In this document: positions 7,903-18,408 of the stretch, piece by piece
How positions within the stretch are numbered: position 1 is the stretch's first letter
How the letters are laid out: each line of letters starts with the position of its first letter
DNA from: Haliea sp.
GTDB lineage: Bacteria; Pseudomonadota; Gammaproteobacteria; Pseudomonadales; Halieaceae
Reading direction: 5' to 3'
NCBI GenBank assembly: GCA_024642265.1
Contig: JAHEBL010000003.1
Span: 1-64,000 of the forward strand
DNA: 64,000 nt
Notes under the pieces: generated by a model
What the model was told of the DNA's origin: nothing
What the model saw: only the letters and a program-made list of their open reading frames with translations
Database searches by the model: none
Position numbers and translations under genes: made by a program

Positions 7903-8982
7903 TTATGCCTTGCGTTGCTCGAAATCCTGCATGAAGGCAATCAGGGCGTCCACCGCTTCCTCGCTGACCGCGTTATACAGGCTGGCGCGCATACCACCAA
8001 CGGAGCGATGGCCCTTGAGGTTAAGCAAACCCGCCGCCTCGGACTCCTGCAGGAACAATTTGTCCAGGGAGGCGTCCGCCAGGGTGAACGGCACGTTCAT
8101 CAGCGAGCGGCTGGCCAGCTCCACCGGGTTGGCGTAAAAACTGCTGCTGTCGATGGCATCGTAAAGTTTGCCGGCCTTGCGGCGGTTGATAAGCTCCATC
8201 GCCTGCAGGCCACCGAGCTGTTGCAGCCAGGTGAACACAAGGTCTGCAAGGTAAATCGCAAAGGTGGGCGGCGTGTTGTACATCGATTCATTATCAGCGG
8301 CGACCTTCCAGTCGAGCATGGTCGGGCAGCCGGCACTGGCACGACCCAGCAGGTCACGCCGCACGACCACCAGGGTCAGGCCCGCCGGCCCTATATTTTT
8401 CTGGGCGCCCGCATAGATCACGCCGTAATCCGCCACGTCAATCGGCCGGGACAGGATCGTGGAGGACATGTCGACTACCAGCGGCACATCCACCCGGGGG
8501 GTCCAGAAATACTCTACCCCGCCAATGGTTTCATTGGGCGTGTAGTGCAGGTAGGCGGCGTCCGCGCCCAATTGCCAGCTGTCCTGGGGCGGGATGGTGG
8601 AAAAGTTGGTGTCCTCGGAGGTGGCCGCGACATTGACCCTGCCAAAACGCTTGCCCTCGGCGATCGCTTTTTTCGACCACTGCCCGGTATTAACGTAATC
8701 GGCAGCGCCCTTGTCTCCCATCAGGTTCAGCGGCACCGCGGCGAACTGGGTGCTGGCGCCGCCCTGCAAAAACAGCACGGCGTAATCCGCGGAAATGCCC
8801 AGCAATTCACGCAGGCTCTGCTCGGCATGCTCCGCGACGCCCACAAACTCCGGGCTGCGGTGGCTCATCTCCATCAGGGAAAGACCCTTGCCGTGCCACT
8901 CCAGCATGTCTTCGCGGGCGATTTCCAGCACCGCTTCGGGCAGGGCGGCGGGTCCGGCACAAAAGTTGTAACAACGGCTCAT
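7903..8982 (-). CDS. serC: Phosphoserine aminotransferase
   Basis: A 359-residue class V PLP aminotransferase converting 3-phosphohydroxypyruvate to phosphoserine (serine synthesis), and also able to act in the DXP-dependent PLP pathway. The N-terminus YNFCAGPAALPEAVL, the cofactor loop GGAST (74-78) and the Schiff-base Lys195 in AGAQKNIGPAG are all present. Length equals the family norm. It sits 38 bp after gyrA and heads serC-pheA-tyrA-aroA-cmk, the mixed-function supraoperon known from pseudomonads. Confidence 0.97.
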   Translation of the reverse strand: MSRCYNFCAGPAALPEAVLEIAREDMLEWHGKGLSLMEMSHRSPEFVGVAEHAEQSLRELLGISADYAVLFLQGGASTQFAAVPLNLMGDKGAADYVNTGQWSKKAIAEGKRFGRVNVAATSEDTNFSTIPPQDSWQLGADAAYLHYTPNETIGGVEYFWTPRVDVPLVVDMSSTILSRPIDVADYGVIYAGAQKNIGPAGLTLVVVRRDLLGRASAGCPTMLDWKVAADNESMYNTPPTFAIYLADLVFTWLQQLGGLQAMELINRRKAGKLYDAIDSSSFYANPVELASRSLMNVPFTLADASLDKLFLQESEAAGLLNLKGHRSVGGMRASLYNAVSEEAVDALIAFMQDFEQRKA

Positions 8983-9020
8983 CTTGCTTGGCTTCCTGGG
9001 TTGTGGGGCAGGTTCAGCAC

Positions 9021-11666
9021 CTAATCGGCGCCGTCGTCCCCTGTTTCGTCGTTGGTCTGCGCATCACCGTTTTCAGGATCGGTGCCCGCCGCGGCGTCCG
9101 TGTCTGCATCTTCAGGGCCGAACAGCTCAGGGTCCGGGGCGGGCTCGTCAATGCGTTCGACGCCCACGAGGAACTCCCCTTCCTTGGTCCTGATAACCCG
9201 CACACCCTGGGTATTGCGACCCAGGATCGACACCTCGTCGGTACGGGTCCTGACCATGGTGCCCTGGTTGGAGATCAGCATCAGCTCATCACCGTCAAAT
9301 ACCTGCACCGCGCCTACCAGCTTGCCGTTGCGGGCGCTGGTGGACATGGCGATAACGCCCTTGTTGCCACGACCCTTGCTGGGGAAATCATCGATTTCAG
9401 TACGCTTGCCATAACCGTTGGCGCTGACGGTGAGTACCTTGCCGTCAACCTGCGGAATGATCAGCGATATCATCCGATGCCCTTCACCCAGGCGAATACC
9501 GCGCACGCCGCGGGCGGTGCGACCCATGGCCCGCACATCCGCCTCCTTGAAGCGCGCGGCCTTGCCCTCGCTGCTGAACAGCATGACATCGCAGTCGCCG
9601 TCGGTGATGGCGGTACCTACCAGGACATCGCCCTCATCCAGTTCCAGGGCGCGCAAGCCGACGCTGCGCTGCCGGGAGAAATCGGTCAACGCGGTCTTCT
9701 TGACCGTGCCGTTGGCGGTGGCCATGAAAATATAGTGACCCTCGGTGTACTCGTTCACCGGCAGGATAGAAGTGACCCGCTCACCCTCTTCCAGCGGCAG
9801 CAGGTTGACCATCGGCCGGCCGCGTGAATTGCGCCCCGCCAGTGGTATCTGGTAGACCTTGAGCCAGTACACCTTGCCCATATTGGAAAAACACAAAATG
9901 GTGGCATGGGTACTGGCTATCAGCAGGTGCTCAACGAAATCCTCATCCTTGACCGCGGTGGCCGACCGGCCCATACCGCCCCGGCGCTGGGCCTGGTAAT
10001 CGGACAGGGGCTGGGTCTTGGCATAACCGCCATGGGAGATGGTAACCACCCGGTCTTCCTCGGTGATCAGGTCTTCCACCGTGAGATCGTGCTGGGACGC
10101 GGTTATTTCAGTGCGGCGCTCGTCGCCGAATTCCGTGACGATCTCTTCCAGTTCCTCGCGGATAACCAGCTTGAGTCGCTCCGGGTCGGACAGTATCTCG
10201 AGATAGTCGGCGATCTCGCGCAGCTTTTCCTGGTACTCGTTCAGCAGTTTCTCGTGCTCCAGCCCTGTCAGGCGGTGCAGGCGCAGGTCGAGGATGGCCT
10301 GGGCCTGGGCCGGGGAAAGGTAGTACTTGCCGTCGCGCAGGCCGTATTGCGCCTCGAGGTCGTCCGGGCGGCAGGCGTCGGAACCGGCGCGCTCCAGCAT
10401 GCCGGTCACCTCGCCCGGCTCCCAGGCGGCTTCCAGCAGTTTCTCGCGGGCCTCGGCGGAGCTGGGAGACGCCTTGATCAGGGCAATCACCGGGTCGATA
10501 TTGGACAGGGCGATCGCCAGGCCTTCCAGCAGGTGGCCGCGCTCACGGGCCTTGCGCAGCAGATACACCGTGCGCCGTGTCACCACCTCGCGGCGGTGGC
10601 GGATGAAGGCCTCGAGAATCTGCTTGAGGTTGAGCGTGCGGGGCTGGCCGTCCACCAGGGCGACCATATTGATGCCGAACACGGACTGCAGGCCGGTCTG
10701 GGCATACAGGTTATTGAGCACCACATCGCCGATCTCGCCACGGCGCAGCTCGATGACTACCCGCAACCCGTCCTTGTCGGACTCGTCGCGCAGCTCGGTG
10801 ATGCCCTCGATCTTCTTCTCCTTGACCAGCTCGGCAATGCGCTCGATCAGGCGCGCCTTGTTGAGCTGGTAGGGAAGCTCGTGAATGATGATGATGTCCT
10901 TGCCGCGCTTCTCGTCGTGAATGACTTCCGCCCGCGCCCGCACGTAGATGCGGCCACGGCCTGTGCGGTAGGCCTGGATGATGCCGGCGCGGCCATTGAT
11001 GATGGCCGCGGTGGGGAAGTCCGGCCCGGGGATGTACTCCATCAGGTCATCGACCGTCAGCTCCGGGTCCCTCATCAGGGCGAGGCAGCCGCTGACCACT
11101 TCCGTCAGGTTGTGGGGCGGGATATTGGTGGCCATGCCCACCGCGATCCCGGCGGAACCGTTGATCAGCAGGTTAGGTACACGGGTGGGCAGCACGTGGG
11201 GAATGCGCTCGGTGCCGTCGTAATTGTCGACGAAATCCACCGTTTCCTTATCGAGGTCGGCCAGCAGCGCATGGGAGATCTTGCGCATGCGAATTTCCGT
11301 GTAGCGCATGGCCGCGGCGGAGTCGCCGTCTATCGAACCGAAGTTACCCTGGCCGTCCACCAGCATGTAGCGCATGGAAAAGGGCTGCGCCATGCGCACG
11401 ATGGTGTCGTACACCGCCGAGTCCCCGTGGGGGTGGTACTTACCGATGACGTCACCCACCACCCTGGCGGACTTCTTGTAGCCCTTGTTCCAGTCGTTGC
11501 TGAGCTCGTTCATGGCGTGCAGCACGCGCCGGTGCACCGGCTTGAGACCGTCCCGCACATCCGGCAGGGCGCGCCCCACGATGACACTCATGGCGTAATC
11601 CAGGTACGACTGCTTGAGCTCGTCCTCGATGTTGACGGGAAGAATTTCTTTGGCTATTTCACCCAT
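9021..11666 (-). CDS. gyrA: DNA gyrase subunit A
   Basis: An 881-residue type II topoisomerase subunit that cuts and rejoins DNA during negative supercoiling, as an A2B2 complex with GyrB. The active-site Tyr122 is in AAMRYTEIR. In the quinolone-resistance region Ser83 and Asp87 ([10 protein letters not shown]) are the susceptible-type residues, with numbering identical to E. coli. The GyrA box (QRRGGMG) opens the C-terminal beta-pinwheel domain. The last 25 or so residues are acidic, as in many gammaproteobacteria. It has its own upstream region with a TATAAT and a 14-bp palindrome. Confidence 0.98.
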   Translation of the reverse strand: MGEIAKEILPVNIEDELKQSYLDYAMSVIVGRALPDVRDGLKPVHRRVLHAMNELSNDWNKGYKKSARVVGDVIGKYHPHGDSAVYDTIVRMAQPFSMRYMLVDGQGNFGSIDGDSAAAMRYTEIRMRKISHALLADLDKETVDFVDNYDGTERIPHVLPTRVPNLLINGSAGIAVGMATNIPPHNLTEVVSGCLALMRDPELTVDDLMEYIPGPDFPTAAIINGRAGIIQAYRTGRGRIYVRARAEVIHDEKRGKDIIIIHELPYQLNKARLIERIAELVKEKKIEGITELRDESDKDGLRVVIELRRGEIGDVVLNNLYAQTGLQSVFGINMVALVDGQPRTLNLKQILEAFIRHRREVVTRRTVYLLRKARERGHLLEGLAIALSNIDPVIALIKASPSSAEAREKLLEAAWEPGEVTGMLERAGSDACRPDDLEAQYGLRDGKYYLSPAQAQAILDLRLHRLTGLEHEKLLNEYQEKLREIADYLEILSDPERLKLVIREELEEIVTEFGDERRTEITASQHDLTVEDLITEEDRVVTISHGGYAKTQPLSDYQAQRRGGMGRSATAVKDEDFVEHLLIASTHATILCFSNMGKVYWLKVYQIPLAGRNSRGRPMVNLLPLEEGERVTSILPVNEYTEGHYIFMATANGTVKKTALTDFSRQRSVGLRALELDEGDVLVGTAITDGDCDVMLFSSEGKAARFKEADVRAMGRTARGVRGIRLGEGHRMISLIIPQVDGKVLTVSANGYGKRTEIDDFPSKGRGNKGVIAMSTSARNGKLVGAVQVFDGDELMLISNQGTMVRTRTDEVSILGRNTQGVRVIRTKEGEFLVGVERIDEPAPDPELFGPEDADTDAAAGTDPENGDAQTNDETGDDGAD

Positions 11667-11984
11667 GTAAAACGGATTCCTTCACTACCAGCGGAGGGCT
11701 TTATTATCCCTGCGGCCAGGCGCTGAAAACGCACCCCTGAATGGCCGAATAAACGGTTTTGCTCGCCCCGAACACAAACCGCCGATTATACGGAATATGG
11801 CGCCATATCACCATATTTTTGCAGTATTTCGGCGCCACTGCGGTGGCATCGGGGAATTTCCGGTTATACTTCTGCCCCAATTCGCCACCGGCACCGCAGA
11901 CCCGATAAACTGGTGATATTTTGACCAGCTTGCAGCGCGCGCCGCCCGCACACTTTTGCCGCCGTTTACAGGGAAGGGCACCCG
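11667..11984. other. Divergent intergenic region gyrA / mtaD
   Basis: 318 bp without a gene, between two divergently transcribed genes. It holds the gyrA TATAAT and palindrome on the minus strand. On the plus strand there is a weaker TATACT at 11865-11870, about 115 bp before mtaD, with no matching -35. Nothing else is recognisable. Confidence 0.6.
11785..11808 (-). promoter_or_regulatory. Candidate gyrA promoter with palindrome
   Basis: On the minus strand a perfect TATAAT (11790-11785) lies about 120 bp before the gyrA start. Immediately upstream, in the spacer region, is a perfect 14-bp palindrome ATATGGCGCCATAT (11795-11808). No good -35 hexamer is visible at 17 bp. A palindrome between -10 and -35 would suit a repressor or a supercoiling-sensitive spacer. 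Pattern only. Confidence 0.4.
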
Positions 11985-13322
11985 ATGGACCCGCAAGCAC
12001 AGACCGCTGACACCCTGATTCACCCGGGCTGGATAGTGCCGGTGATCCCCCGGGGAGCGGTGCTGGAAAATTACAGTATCGCCCTGACCGGCGACCGCAT
12101 CAGCGCCCTGCTGCCGCGCCGGGAGGCCGAGGCCATCACAGCCCGGCATGTGCTGGAACTGCCGGGGCATGCGCTGATGCCCGGGCTGGTGAACAGCCAC
12201 GGTCATGCCGCCATGAGCCTGCTGCGCGGGTATGCCGACGACCAGCCGCTGATGAGCTGGCTGGAGCAGCACATCTGGCCGGCGGAAGCCGCCCACGTCA
12301 GTGCCGGCTTCGTTCGCGACGGCGTGGAGCTGGCTATTGCGGAGATGATCCGGGCCGGCACCACCACCTTCAGCGACATGTATTTTTTCCCCGATGCCTG
12401 CGCGGAGACGGCCCAACGGCTGGGCATGCGCTGCCAGATCACCTTTCCCATCCTGGACCTTCCCACCGTCTGGGCGCGTTCGGCGGACGAATACATCAGC
12501 AAGGGCCTCGCCCTGCGGGACGATGTCAAGCACAGCACACTGGTGACGGTGGGCTTCGGCCCCCACGCCACCTATACCGTGTCCGAACCCAATCTCATCA
12601 AGGTTGCCACCCTGGCAGCCGAACTCGATGTGGCGGTGCAAATCCACCTCCATGAGACCCGCGGCGAGGTACTGCTCGCGGTGGAGAGCAATGGCGAACG
12701 CCCTCTGGACAGCCTGCACCGGCTGGGCCTGCTCGGACCGCGCACCCAGTGCGTGCACATGACTGACCTGGGCGACCAGGACATCGCCCTGCTGGCGGCT
12801 ACCGGCGCCCACGTGGTGCACTGCCCGCAGTCAAACATGAAGCTGGCCTCCGGCACCTGTCCGGTGACCCGCCTGCTGGCGAAGGGCGTCAACGTGGCAC
12901 TGGGCAGCGACAGTGCCGCCAGCAACAACGACCTCAACATGTTCGGGGAAATGCAGTCGGCGGCGCTGCTGGCCAAACTGCACAGCGAGGATGCCGCCGC
13001 CCTGCCCGCTTTCGATGCGTTGGCAATGGCGACTATCAACGGCGCCCGGGCACTGGGCCTGGAGGACCGGATCGGCAGCCTCGAGACCGGCAAACTGGCC
13101 GACCTCATCGCCGTCGATCTCAGCCAGCCCGAAACCCAGCCGGTTTACAATCCGCTGTCGCAGCTGGTGTATGCCTGCAACGGCAGCCAGGTGACCCACA
13201 GCTGGATCGGCGGCGTACAAGTGATGCAGCAGCGACAGCTTACCCACATTGACCTCACCGCACTGGGCTCCCGCACCCGGGTGTGGCAGGAGCGGATACG
13301 GAACAGGTTCCCGGATGACTGA
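11985..13322 (+). CDS. mtaD: 5-methylthioadenosine / S-adenosylhomocysteine deaminase
   Basis: A 445-residue amidohydrolase of the TRZ/ATZ group that deaminates MTA or SAH, part of purine and methionine salvage. Metal-binding His residues are in [13 protein letters not shown] (His72, His74) and IHLHETRGE. The C-terminal metal Asp is in [15 protein letters not shown]. In Pseudomonas the same enzyme precedes ubiG, which supports MTA deaminase over other family members. The gene ends in an 8-nt overlap with ubiG (GATGACTGA), so the two are coupled; the link may be disposal of SAH made by the methyltransferase. Confidence 0.88.
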   Translation: MDPQAQTADTLIHPGWIVPVIPRGAVLENYSIALTGDRISALLPRREAEAITARHVLELPGHALMPGLVNSHGHAAMSLLRGYADDQPLMSWLEQHIWPAEAAHVSAGFVRDGVELAIAEMIRAGTTTFSDMYFFPDACAETAQRLGMRCQITFPILDLPTVWARSADEYISKGLALRDDVKHSTLVTVGFGPHATYTVSEPNLIKVATLAAELDVAVQIHLHETRGEVLLAVESNGERPLDSLHRLGLLGPRTQCVHMTDLGDQDIALLAATGAHVVHCPQSNMKLASGTCPVTRLLAKGVNVALGSDSAASNNDLNMFGEMQSAALLAKLHSEDAAALPAFDALAMATINGARALGLEDRIGSLETGKLADLIAVDLSQPETQPVYNPLSQLVYACNGSQVTHSWIGGVQVMQQRQLTHIDLTALGSRTRVWQERIRNRFPDD

Positions 13323-14025
13323 CACACGCAATGTAGACCCGCAGGAAATTGCCAAGTTCGAAGCGCTGGCGTCCCGCTGGTGGGACCGCAGCGGCGATTT
13401 CCGCCCGCTGCACGAGATCAACCCCCTGCGCGCAAACTATATCGATGAGCACTCCCCGGTCGCCGGCCGGCAGCTGGTGGATATCGGCTGTGGCGGCGGC
13501 ATCCTGGCGGAAGCCATGGCCCAGCGCGGCGCCACGGTGACGGGTATCGACATGGGAGAGGCGCCGCTGGCAGTCGCCCGGCTGCACCAGGAGGAATCCG
13601 GGGTGGATGTCCGCTACCTGCAGTCAACGGCGGAGGAACTGGCGCAGCAGGAAGCGGGCAGCTTTGACATCGTCTGCTGCCTCGAGATGCTGGAACATGT
13701 CCCGGACCCGGGCTCGGTAATCCAGGCATGCGCTGAGCTCGCCAAACCGGGTGGCAGCCTGTACTTCTCCACCATAAACCGCAACCCCAAGGCCTTCGTG
13801 TTCGCCATAGTGGGAGCCGAGCACATCCTGAAACTGCTGCCCGCCGGCACCCACGACTACGCCAAATTCATCAAGCCGTCGGAGCTGGCTGGCTGGATCA
13901 GGGACGCGGATCTCGTGGTGGAGGGTATGACCGGGCTGACCTACAACCCGCTCACCCGACACTACCGGCTCAACCCCCGGGATGTCAGCGTGAATTACAT
14001 GGTGCGGGCGGTAAAACCCGCGTGA
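13315..14025 (+). CDS. ubiG: Ubiquinone O-methyltransferase UbiG
   Basis: A 236-residue class I SAM methyltransferase that does the two O-methylations of ubiquinone synthesis. The SAM-binding motif VDIGCGGG is at 55-62, followed by the acidic [17 protein letters not shown] matches the family post-motif. The N-terminal stretch [10 protein letters not shown] is characteristic of UbiG. The ATG at 13315 gives the standard N-terminus, while an upstream in-frame extension would run through mtaD. Its stop shares one base with the start of the next gene (TGATG). Confidence 0.96.
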   Translation: MTDTRNVDPQEIAKFEALASRWWDRSGDFRPLHEINPLRANYIDEHSPVAGRQLVDIGCGGGILAEAMAQRGATVTGIDMGEAPLAVARLHQEESGVDVRYLQSTAEELAQQEAGSFDIVCCLEMLEHVPDPGSVIQACAELAKPGGSLYFSTINRNPKAFVFAIVGAEHILKLLPAGTHDYAKFIKPSELAGWIRDADLVVEGMTGLTYNPLTRHYRLNPRDVSVNYMVRAVKPA

Positions 14026-14696
14026 TGTCGCCTCCAGAATCCCTGCAGGCGGTTATTTTCGACCTGGACGGCACCCTGGTGGATACTGCCGACGAGTTCG
14101 TGGTGATTGTGCAGGCCCTGCGGGCGGAACACGGCCGCGCGGCAATGGACCCACAGCGTATCCGCGCCTCGGTGTCCAATGGGGCAAGGGCGCTGGTGAG
14201 CCTGGCGCTGGATATAAAGGAGGATTCCGAGGGCTTCGAAACCCAGCGCCTGCGGCTGCTGGAACTGTACAGCGGGGTACTGGGCAGCGTGGCGAGGCTC
14301 TATCCCGGCATCGGCGACCTGCTGCACGAGCTCGAGCGCCGGAACGTGTCCTGGGGTATCGCCACCAACAAGCCCCGCGCCTACACCGCCCCCCTCCTCG
14401 AACGCCTGAACCTGCAGCCGCAACCGGGTAGCGTGGTGTGCCCGGACGATGTCACCGAGCGCAAACCTCATCCCGAGTCCCTGCTGCGCAACTGCCGGGA
14501 GCTGGGCTGCACCCCCGACCAGGCCATTTATATCGGCGATCACCTGCGCGACATAGAGGCGGGCCGGCGCGCGGGTATGTACACCATCGCCGCGGCGTAC
14601 GGCTACATCGAGCCCGGCGACGATCCCTACAGCTGGGGCGCTGACGCCCACGCCGACAACAGTGCCGACCTGCTGCACATGATACTGGGCGGTTGA
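14025..14696 (+). CDS. mupP: N-acetylmuramic acid 6-phosphate phosphatase MupP (HAD family)
   Basis: A 223-residue HAD hydrolase with the nucleophile motif DLDGT (Asp13, Asp15), motif II Thr in GIATNKPR, the motif III Lys region and the motif IV acid in YIGDHLRDIEAG. It resembles phosphoglycolate phosphatase (Gph). The order ubiG-mupP-SDR is that of Pseudomonas, where this gene product dephosphorylates MurNAc-6-P in the AmgK/MurU cell-wall recycling route. I therefore favour MupP, but Gph activity cannot be excluded. The start is taken as the ATG at 14025 rather than the GTG one codon earlier. Confidence 0.8.
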   Translation: MSPPESLQAVIFDLDGTLVDTADEFVVIVQALRAEHGRAAMDPQRIRASVSNGARALVSLALDIKEDSEGFETQRLRLLELYSGVLGSVARLYPGIGDLLHELERRNVSWGIATNKPRAYTAPLLERLNLQPQPGSVVCPDDVTERKPHPESLLRNCRELGCTPDQAIYIGDHLRDIEAGRRAGMYTIAAAYGYIEPGDDPYSWGADAHADNSADLLHMILGG

Positions 14697-14760
14697 TACA
14701 CTCCGCCTGGCCGCTCACCCGGCGCAGACTCTTGAAACCAGCACACATCAGGAACCGAAC

Positions 14761-15519
14761 ATGTCCTTTCCCAGCGCACCCGCCGACTACCGCCCCTCAC
14801 CCACCCTGCTGCAGGGCAAGACTATTCTGGTCACCGGCGCCGGCGACGGCATCGGGCGCAGTGCCGCACTGGCCTACGCTGCCCACGGCGCCACCGTGGT
14901 CCTGCTGGGACGCACCGAGAGCAAACTGGAAGCGGTCTACGACGAGATCGAGGCGGCCGGTGGCCCCAGACCAGGCCTGGTCGTGCTCGACCTGGCCACA
15001 GCCAGCGAGGACAACGCCATCCACCTGGCCAGCGGCCTTGCGCAGGAGTTTCCGCACCTCGACGGCCTGCTGCACAACGCCAGTATCCTGGGAGAGCGGC
15101 GCCCGGTGGAGAGCGCCGGTTACGCCGCCTGGCAGGAGGTAATGCAGGTCAACGTCAACGCCCAGTTCCTGCTGACCCGCTACCTGCTGCCGCTGTTGCA
15201 GGCGGCGCCCGCCGCGTCGATTATCTTCACCTCCTCCGGCGTCGGGCGCAACGGCAGGGCCTACTGGGGCGCCTACGCGGTCTCCAAGTTTGCCACCGAG
15301 GGTTTTATGCAGGTGCTGGCCGACGAGCTGGAGAATACCTCCAGGGTGCGGGTGAACAGCCTCAACCCGGGCCCCACCAACACCGCCATGCGCCGCACGG
15401 CCTACCCCGGCGAACGGCCAACCGACAACCCTGCGCCGGAAGACATCATGGCGACCTACCTGTTCCTGATGGGCGATGACAGCGCGGGGATTACCGGCCG
15501 GGCGTTTAACGCGCGCTAG
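14761..15519 (+). CDS. YciK-type short-chain dehydrogenase/reductase
   Basis: A 252-residue SDR with the cofactor motif TGAGDGIG (25-32), HNAS in place of NNAG, and the catalytic YAVSK. The N-terminal lead (YRPSPTLLQGKTILVTGAG) is typical of the YciK group, which sits next to mupP in pseudomonads. The substrate is unknown. It follows mupP by 64 bp and ends before a small hairpin with a T tract, so it closes the mtaD-ubiG-mupP operon. Confidence 0.85.
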   Translation: MSFPSAPADYRPSPTLLQGKTILVTGAGDGIGRSAALAYAAHGATVVLLGRTESKLEAVYDEIEAAGGPRPGLVVLDLATASEDNAIHLASGLAQEFPHLDGLLHNASILGERRPVESAGYAAWQEVMQVNVNAQFLLTRYLLPLLQAAPAASIIFTSSGVGRNGRAYWGAYAVSKFATEGFMQVLADELENTSRVRVNSLNPGPTNTAMRRTAYPGERPTDNPAPEDIMATYLFLMGDDSAGITGRAFNAR

Positions 15520-15541
15520 CAACCGGAGCGTTTGGCGCATT

Positions 15542-15559
15542 GCGCAGTAGTGCGCTTTT
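15542..15559 (+). terminator. Possible terminator after the YciK-type SDR
   Basis: A 5-bp stem GCGCA-GTAG-TGCGC followed by TTTT, 22 bp downstream of the SDR stop codon, in the convergent gap to rluB. The stem is short, so termination would be weak. Confidence 0.45.
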
Positions 15560-15597
15560 CCAGCCGCGGCGGAGAGCGGGATTGATGGTGAATTGGC

Positions 15598-16497
15598 CTA
15601 AGGCGCCTTGTGCCTGCGCGATGAGCCCTTCTTCGCGACCCCGCGCCCCTGGCGCTTGCCGAACTGGCGTTCCATGACCTCGCGCTCCTTGAGCGTGGAG
15701 CGCCGCACTTCCTTCATCGGCAGGTTGGCCATCCGGTAGAGGCTCTTGATCTCGGCGGGTTCCATCTCGGTCCACTGGCCCTGCTTCACCCGCGAGGGGA
15801 TAAAGACCTCGCCGTAGCGCACGCGTTTGAGCCGCGACACGGTCAGGCCCTGGGATTCCCACAGGCGCCGAACCTCGCGGTTGCGGCCTTCCATGATCAC
15901 CACGTAAAACCAGTGATTGATGCCCTCGCCGCCGGCGTCGGTGATATCGGTGAAACGCGCCATGCCGTCCTCGAGCATCACACCTTCCACCATGCGGTGC
16001 AGCATCTCCATCTCCACCTTGCCCATTACCCGCACCATGTACTCCCGCTCGATATTGGAGGACGGGTGCATCAGGGCATTGGCCAGGTCACCATCGGTGG
16101 TGAACAGAAGCAGGCCGGAGGTATTGAAATCGAGACGGCCGATCGATATCCAGCGCCCCGACTTGAGTTTCGGCAGCCGCTCGAACACGGTGCGCCGGCC
16201 TTCCGGGTCCTTGCGGGAACAGACCTCGCCCGCGGGCTTGTGGTAGAGGATGCAGCGGGTCTGGACGGCGGGGGCAGGCTCGAGTGGCCGGCCATCGACC
16301 GTGATGCGCGTGCGCTCATCCACCCGGTCACCCAGCTTGGCGGCCTTGCCATCAATGGTGACCCGGCCCTCTTCTATCCAGCGCTCCATTTCCCTGCGTG
16401 AGCCAAGGCCCGCCCGGGCCAGCACTTTCTGCAGTTTCTCATCGGGCTTGGTGGCCGGTGCGACCGGGGTGTCGCCGGAGGTGGGTTTTTTTTTCAT
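15598..16497 (-). CDS. rluB: 23S rRNA pseudouridine(2605) synthase RluB
   Basis: A 299-residue RsuA-family enzyme that isomerises a uridine in 23S rRNA. An S4 RNA-binding domain covers residues 20-65 ([20 protein letters not shown]). The catalytic motif [13 protein letters not shown] (120-132, Asp123) has the Asn-Thr that marks RluB over RsuA. The C-terminal tail is strongly basic ([17 protein letters not shown]). It starts 10 bp after the scpB stop; the order scpA-scpB-rluB is widely conserved. Confidence 0.95.
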   Translation of the reverse strand: MKKKPTSGDTPVAPATKPDEKLQKVLARAGLGSRREMERWIEEGRVTIDGKAAKLGDRVDERTRITVDGRPLEPAPAVQTRCILYHKPAGEVCSRKDPEGRRTVFERLPKLKSGRWISIGRLDFNTSGLLLFTTDGDLANALMHPSSNIEREYMVRVMGKVEMEMLHRMVEGVMLEDGMARFTDITDAGGEGINHWFYVVIMEGRNREVRRLWESQGLTVSRLKRVRYGEVFIPSRVKQGQWTEMEPAEIKSLYRMANLPMKEVRRSTLKEREVMERQFGKRQGRGVAKKGSSRRHKAP

Positions 16498-16507
16498 TGA
16501 ATATTAA

Positions 16508-17440
16508 TCAGGCGCGACTGTCAGGACCGGCTGCAGCCGAATCCGGATCTGCGTCGACCAGGTCGCAGGCGTCTGCCGCGCCGGTGCTCTCTTCGTCTGC
16601 TTCAGGCAGCCCGGCGTCGTCATCGACCAGCTCCGCGGCGGTTACCGCGAGATCCATCAGCGTGGTGTCGCGCTCTGCCACCGCATCCTCCTGTTCCGCA
16701 CTGTCGTGCGGGGTATCGGATGCCGCTTGTGCGTCTGCGTCGGCACCGGCTTCCTGATCAGGACCGCTGACTGCCTCCTGTTCCGCGGGGCGCTCCCCCG
16801 CAAGGTGCTCGGTACCGCCCACCAGGGTCAGGCCGCGCGCACCGCCACTGGCAGCGTCCGCCTCCCCTGCACCTGCCACCGGTTCGCTGAAGCCCAGCTC
16901 GGAGTTCAGGGTTTCCAGGTCGCGGATATCCGCCAGTGCGGGCAGCTGGTCGAGGGTTTTCAGGTTGAAATAATCCAGGAACTGCCGGGTAGTGGCGTAC
17001 ATGGCTGGCCTGCCCGGCACATCGCGGTGTCCTACCACGCGAATCCACTCGCGCTCATGCAGGGTCTTGATGATATTGGAGCTGACCGCGACACCGCGGA
17101 TTTCCTCGATCTCACCACGGGTGATCGGCTGGCGATAGGCGATCAGTGCCAGTGTCTCCAGCAGGGCCCGCGAGTATTTTTGCGGACGTTCCTGCCACAG
17201 CCTGGCAACCCAGGGACTGAGACTCTGGCGCACCTGGTAGCGAAAACCGCTTGCCACTTCCTGCAGCTCAAACCCCCGCCCCTCGCAGCGCGCTGCGGCC
17301 TCTTCCAGGGCAGCGCGGATGGCCGCGTTGTCCGGGCGCTCGGCTTCCTCGAACAATTCACCCAGCTGCGCGACCGTCAACGGTTTGCCCGCCGCCAGCA
17401 GCGCGCCCTCGACAATCTGCAACAAACCAATCTCTGTCAT
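16508..17440 (-). CDS. scpB: Segregation and condensation protein B
   Basis: A 310-residue protein. Residues 1-180 hold the two winged-helix domains of ScpB (EGALLAAGKPLTV, LIAYRQPITRGEIEEIRGV), which dimerises and binds ScpA in the SMC complex for chromosome compaction. Residues about 186-310 are an acidic, Ala/Asp/Glu-rich, probably disordered tail, longer than usual. I start at the ATG at 17440, one base after the scpA stop. The frame is open for 138 codons further upstream, but only as a shadow of scpA. Confidence 0.93.
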   Translation of the reverse strand: MTEIGLLQIVEGALLAAGKPLTVAQLGELFEEAERPDNAAIRAALEEAAARCEGRGFELQEVASGFRYQVRQSLSPWVARLWQERPQKYSRALLETLALIAYRQPITRGEIEEIRGVAVSSNIIKTLHEREWIRVVGHRDVPGRPAMYATTRQFLDYFNLKTLDQLPALADIRDLETLNSELGFSEPVAGAGEADAASGGARGLTLVGGTEHLAGERPAEQEAVSGPDQEAGADADAQAASDTPHDSAEQEDAVAERDTTLMDLAVTAAELVDDDAGLPEADEESTGAADACDLVDADPDSAAAGPDSRA

Positions 17441-17441
17441 C

Positions 17442-18338
17442 TTACTCCGCCCTTGCCTTGACGTGGATGGGACCGAAGTTTTCGGTCTGTACGATTTCCA
17501 CCAGCGACTCCTTGATGAGTTCCATGATCGCCAGGAACGTGACCACCACGCCGAGGCGACCCTCGCGGGCGGAGAACAGGGCCACGAAAGGCACAAACTG
17601 CTGTCCGGACAGGCGCTCCAGGACCTGCGACATACGCTCCCGGGTCGACAGGGCCTCGCGCTGGATATGGTGGCTCTCGAACATATCGGCGCGGCGCAGC
17701 ACTTCGCCCAGCGCCACCAGCAGTTCCCGCATGTCCACGTCCGGGTCCGTCCGGGTGCGATTGAGGTCCGGGGGATTGGCGCTGCCCACCCAGGTGTCGC
17801 GCTCCATGCGCGGCATTTCCTCGATATCCTCCGCGGCCTTCTTGAAACGCTCATACTCCTGCAGGCGCCGGATCAACTGGGCCCTGGGGTCTTCCTCGTC
17901 CTCGTCCAGCTCGGCGGAGCGCGGCAGCAGCATGCGCGACTTTATCTCGGCCAGCATGGCCGCCATCAGCAGGTACTCCGCCGCCAGCTCGAACTGCATC
18001 GCGTCCATCAACTCGACATAGCGCATGTACTGCTCGGTGATCGCGGAAACGTCGATTTCCAGGATATCCAGGTTCTGGCGCTTGATCAGGTAGAGCAACA
18101 GGTCCAGCGGGCCCTCAAAGGCTTCCAGGAATACTTCCAGTGCCTGGGGCGGGATGTAGAGATCACGGGGGAACTCGGTCATGGTCTTGCCCATGACCAC
18201 CGCAAAGGGCATCTCGCCCTGCTGGGGGCGCAGCGGACCAGCGGCAACACCGGGTGCAACGGCCTGATCGGCGCCCTGGGGTGTCTCGGCTGCGGCTGGC
18301 GTTGCGGGTATATCGGATGAGTGTTCGTTAGCTGACAC
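17442..18338 (-). CDS. scpA: Segregation and condensation protein A
   Basis: A 298-residue kleisin that bridges the SMC heads. The N-terminal kleisin motif FEGPLDLLLYLIKRQNLDI is near residues 75-93 and the C-terminal winged-helix part ends in VEIVQTENFGPIHVKA. The first ~50 residues are a low-complexity extension. Translation would begin at GTG 18338; an ATG at the VMGKTMTEF stretch is an alternative shorter start. The gene is directly followed by scpB. Confidence 0.93.
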   Translation of the reverse strand: MSANEHSSDIPATPAAAETPQGADQAVAPGVAAGPLRPQQGEMPFAVVMGKTMTEFPRDLYIPPQALEVFLEAFEGPLDLLLYLIKRQNLDILEIDVSAITEQYMRYVELMDAMQFELAAEYLLMAAMLAEIKSRMLLPRSAELDEDEEDPRAQLIRRLQEYERFKKAAEDIEEMPRMERDTWVGSANPPDLNRTRTDPDVDMRELLVALGEVLRRADMFESHHIQREALSTRERMSQVLERLSGQQFVPFVALFSAREGRLGVVVTFLAIMELIKESLVEIVQTENFGPIHVKARAE

Positions 18339-18408
18339 GGGGCCCTACCTGTAGTTGGCGGCAACCGGCTGGCACCGGGGCCTGCGGATCTGCCGGCAGT
18401 ATACCAAT

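Noticed and set aside
6815-9024. Plus-strand frames of 440 and 369 codons over pheA and serC
   Set aside because: Mirror frames of GC-rich coding DNA opposite firmly identified enzymes.
9906-11726. 606-codon plus-strand frame opposite gyrA
   Set aside because: gyrA is certain on the other strand; the antisense product is His/Gly/Val-rich and has no domain.
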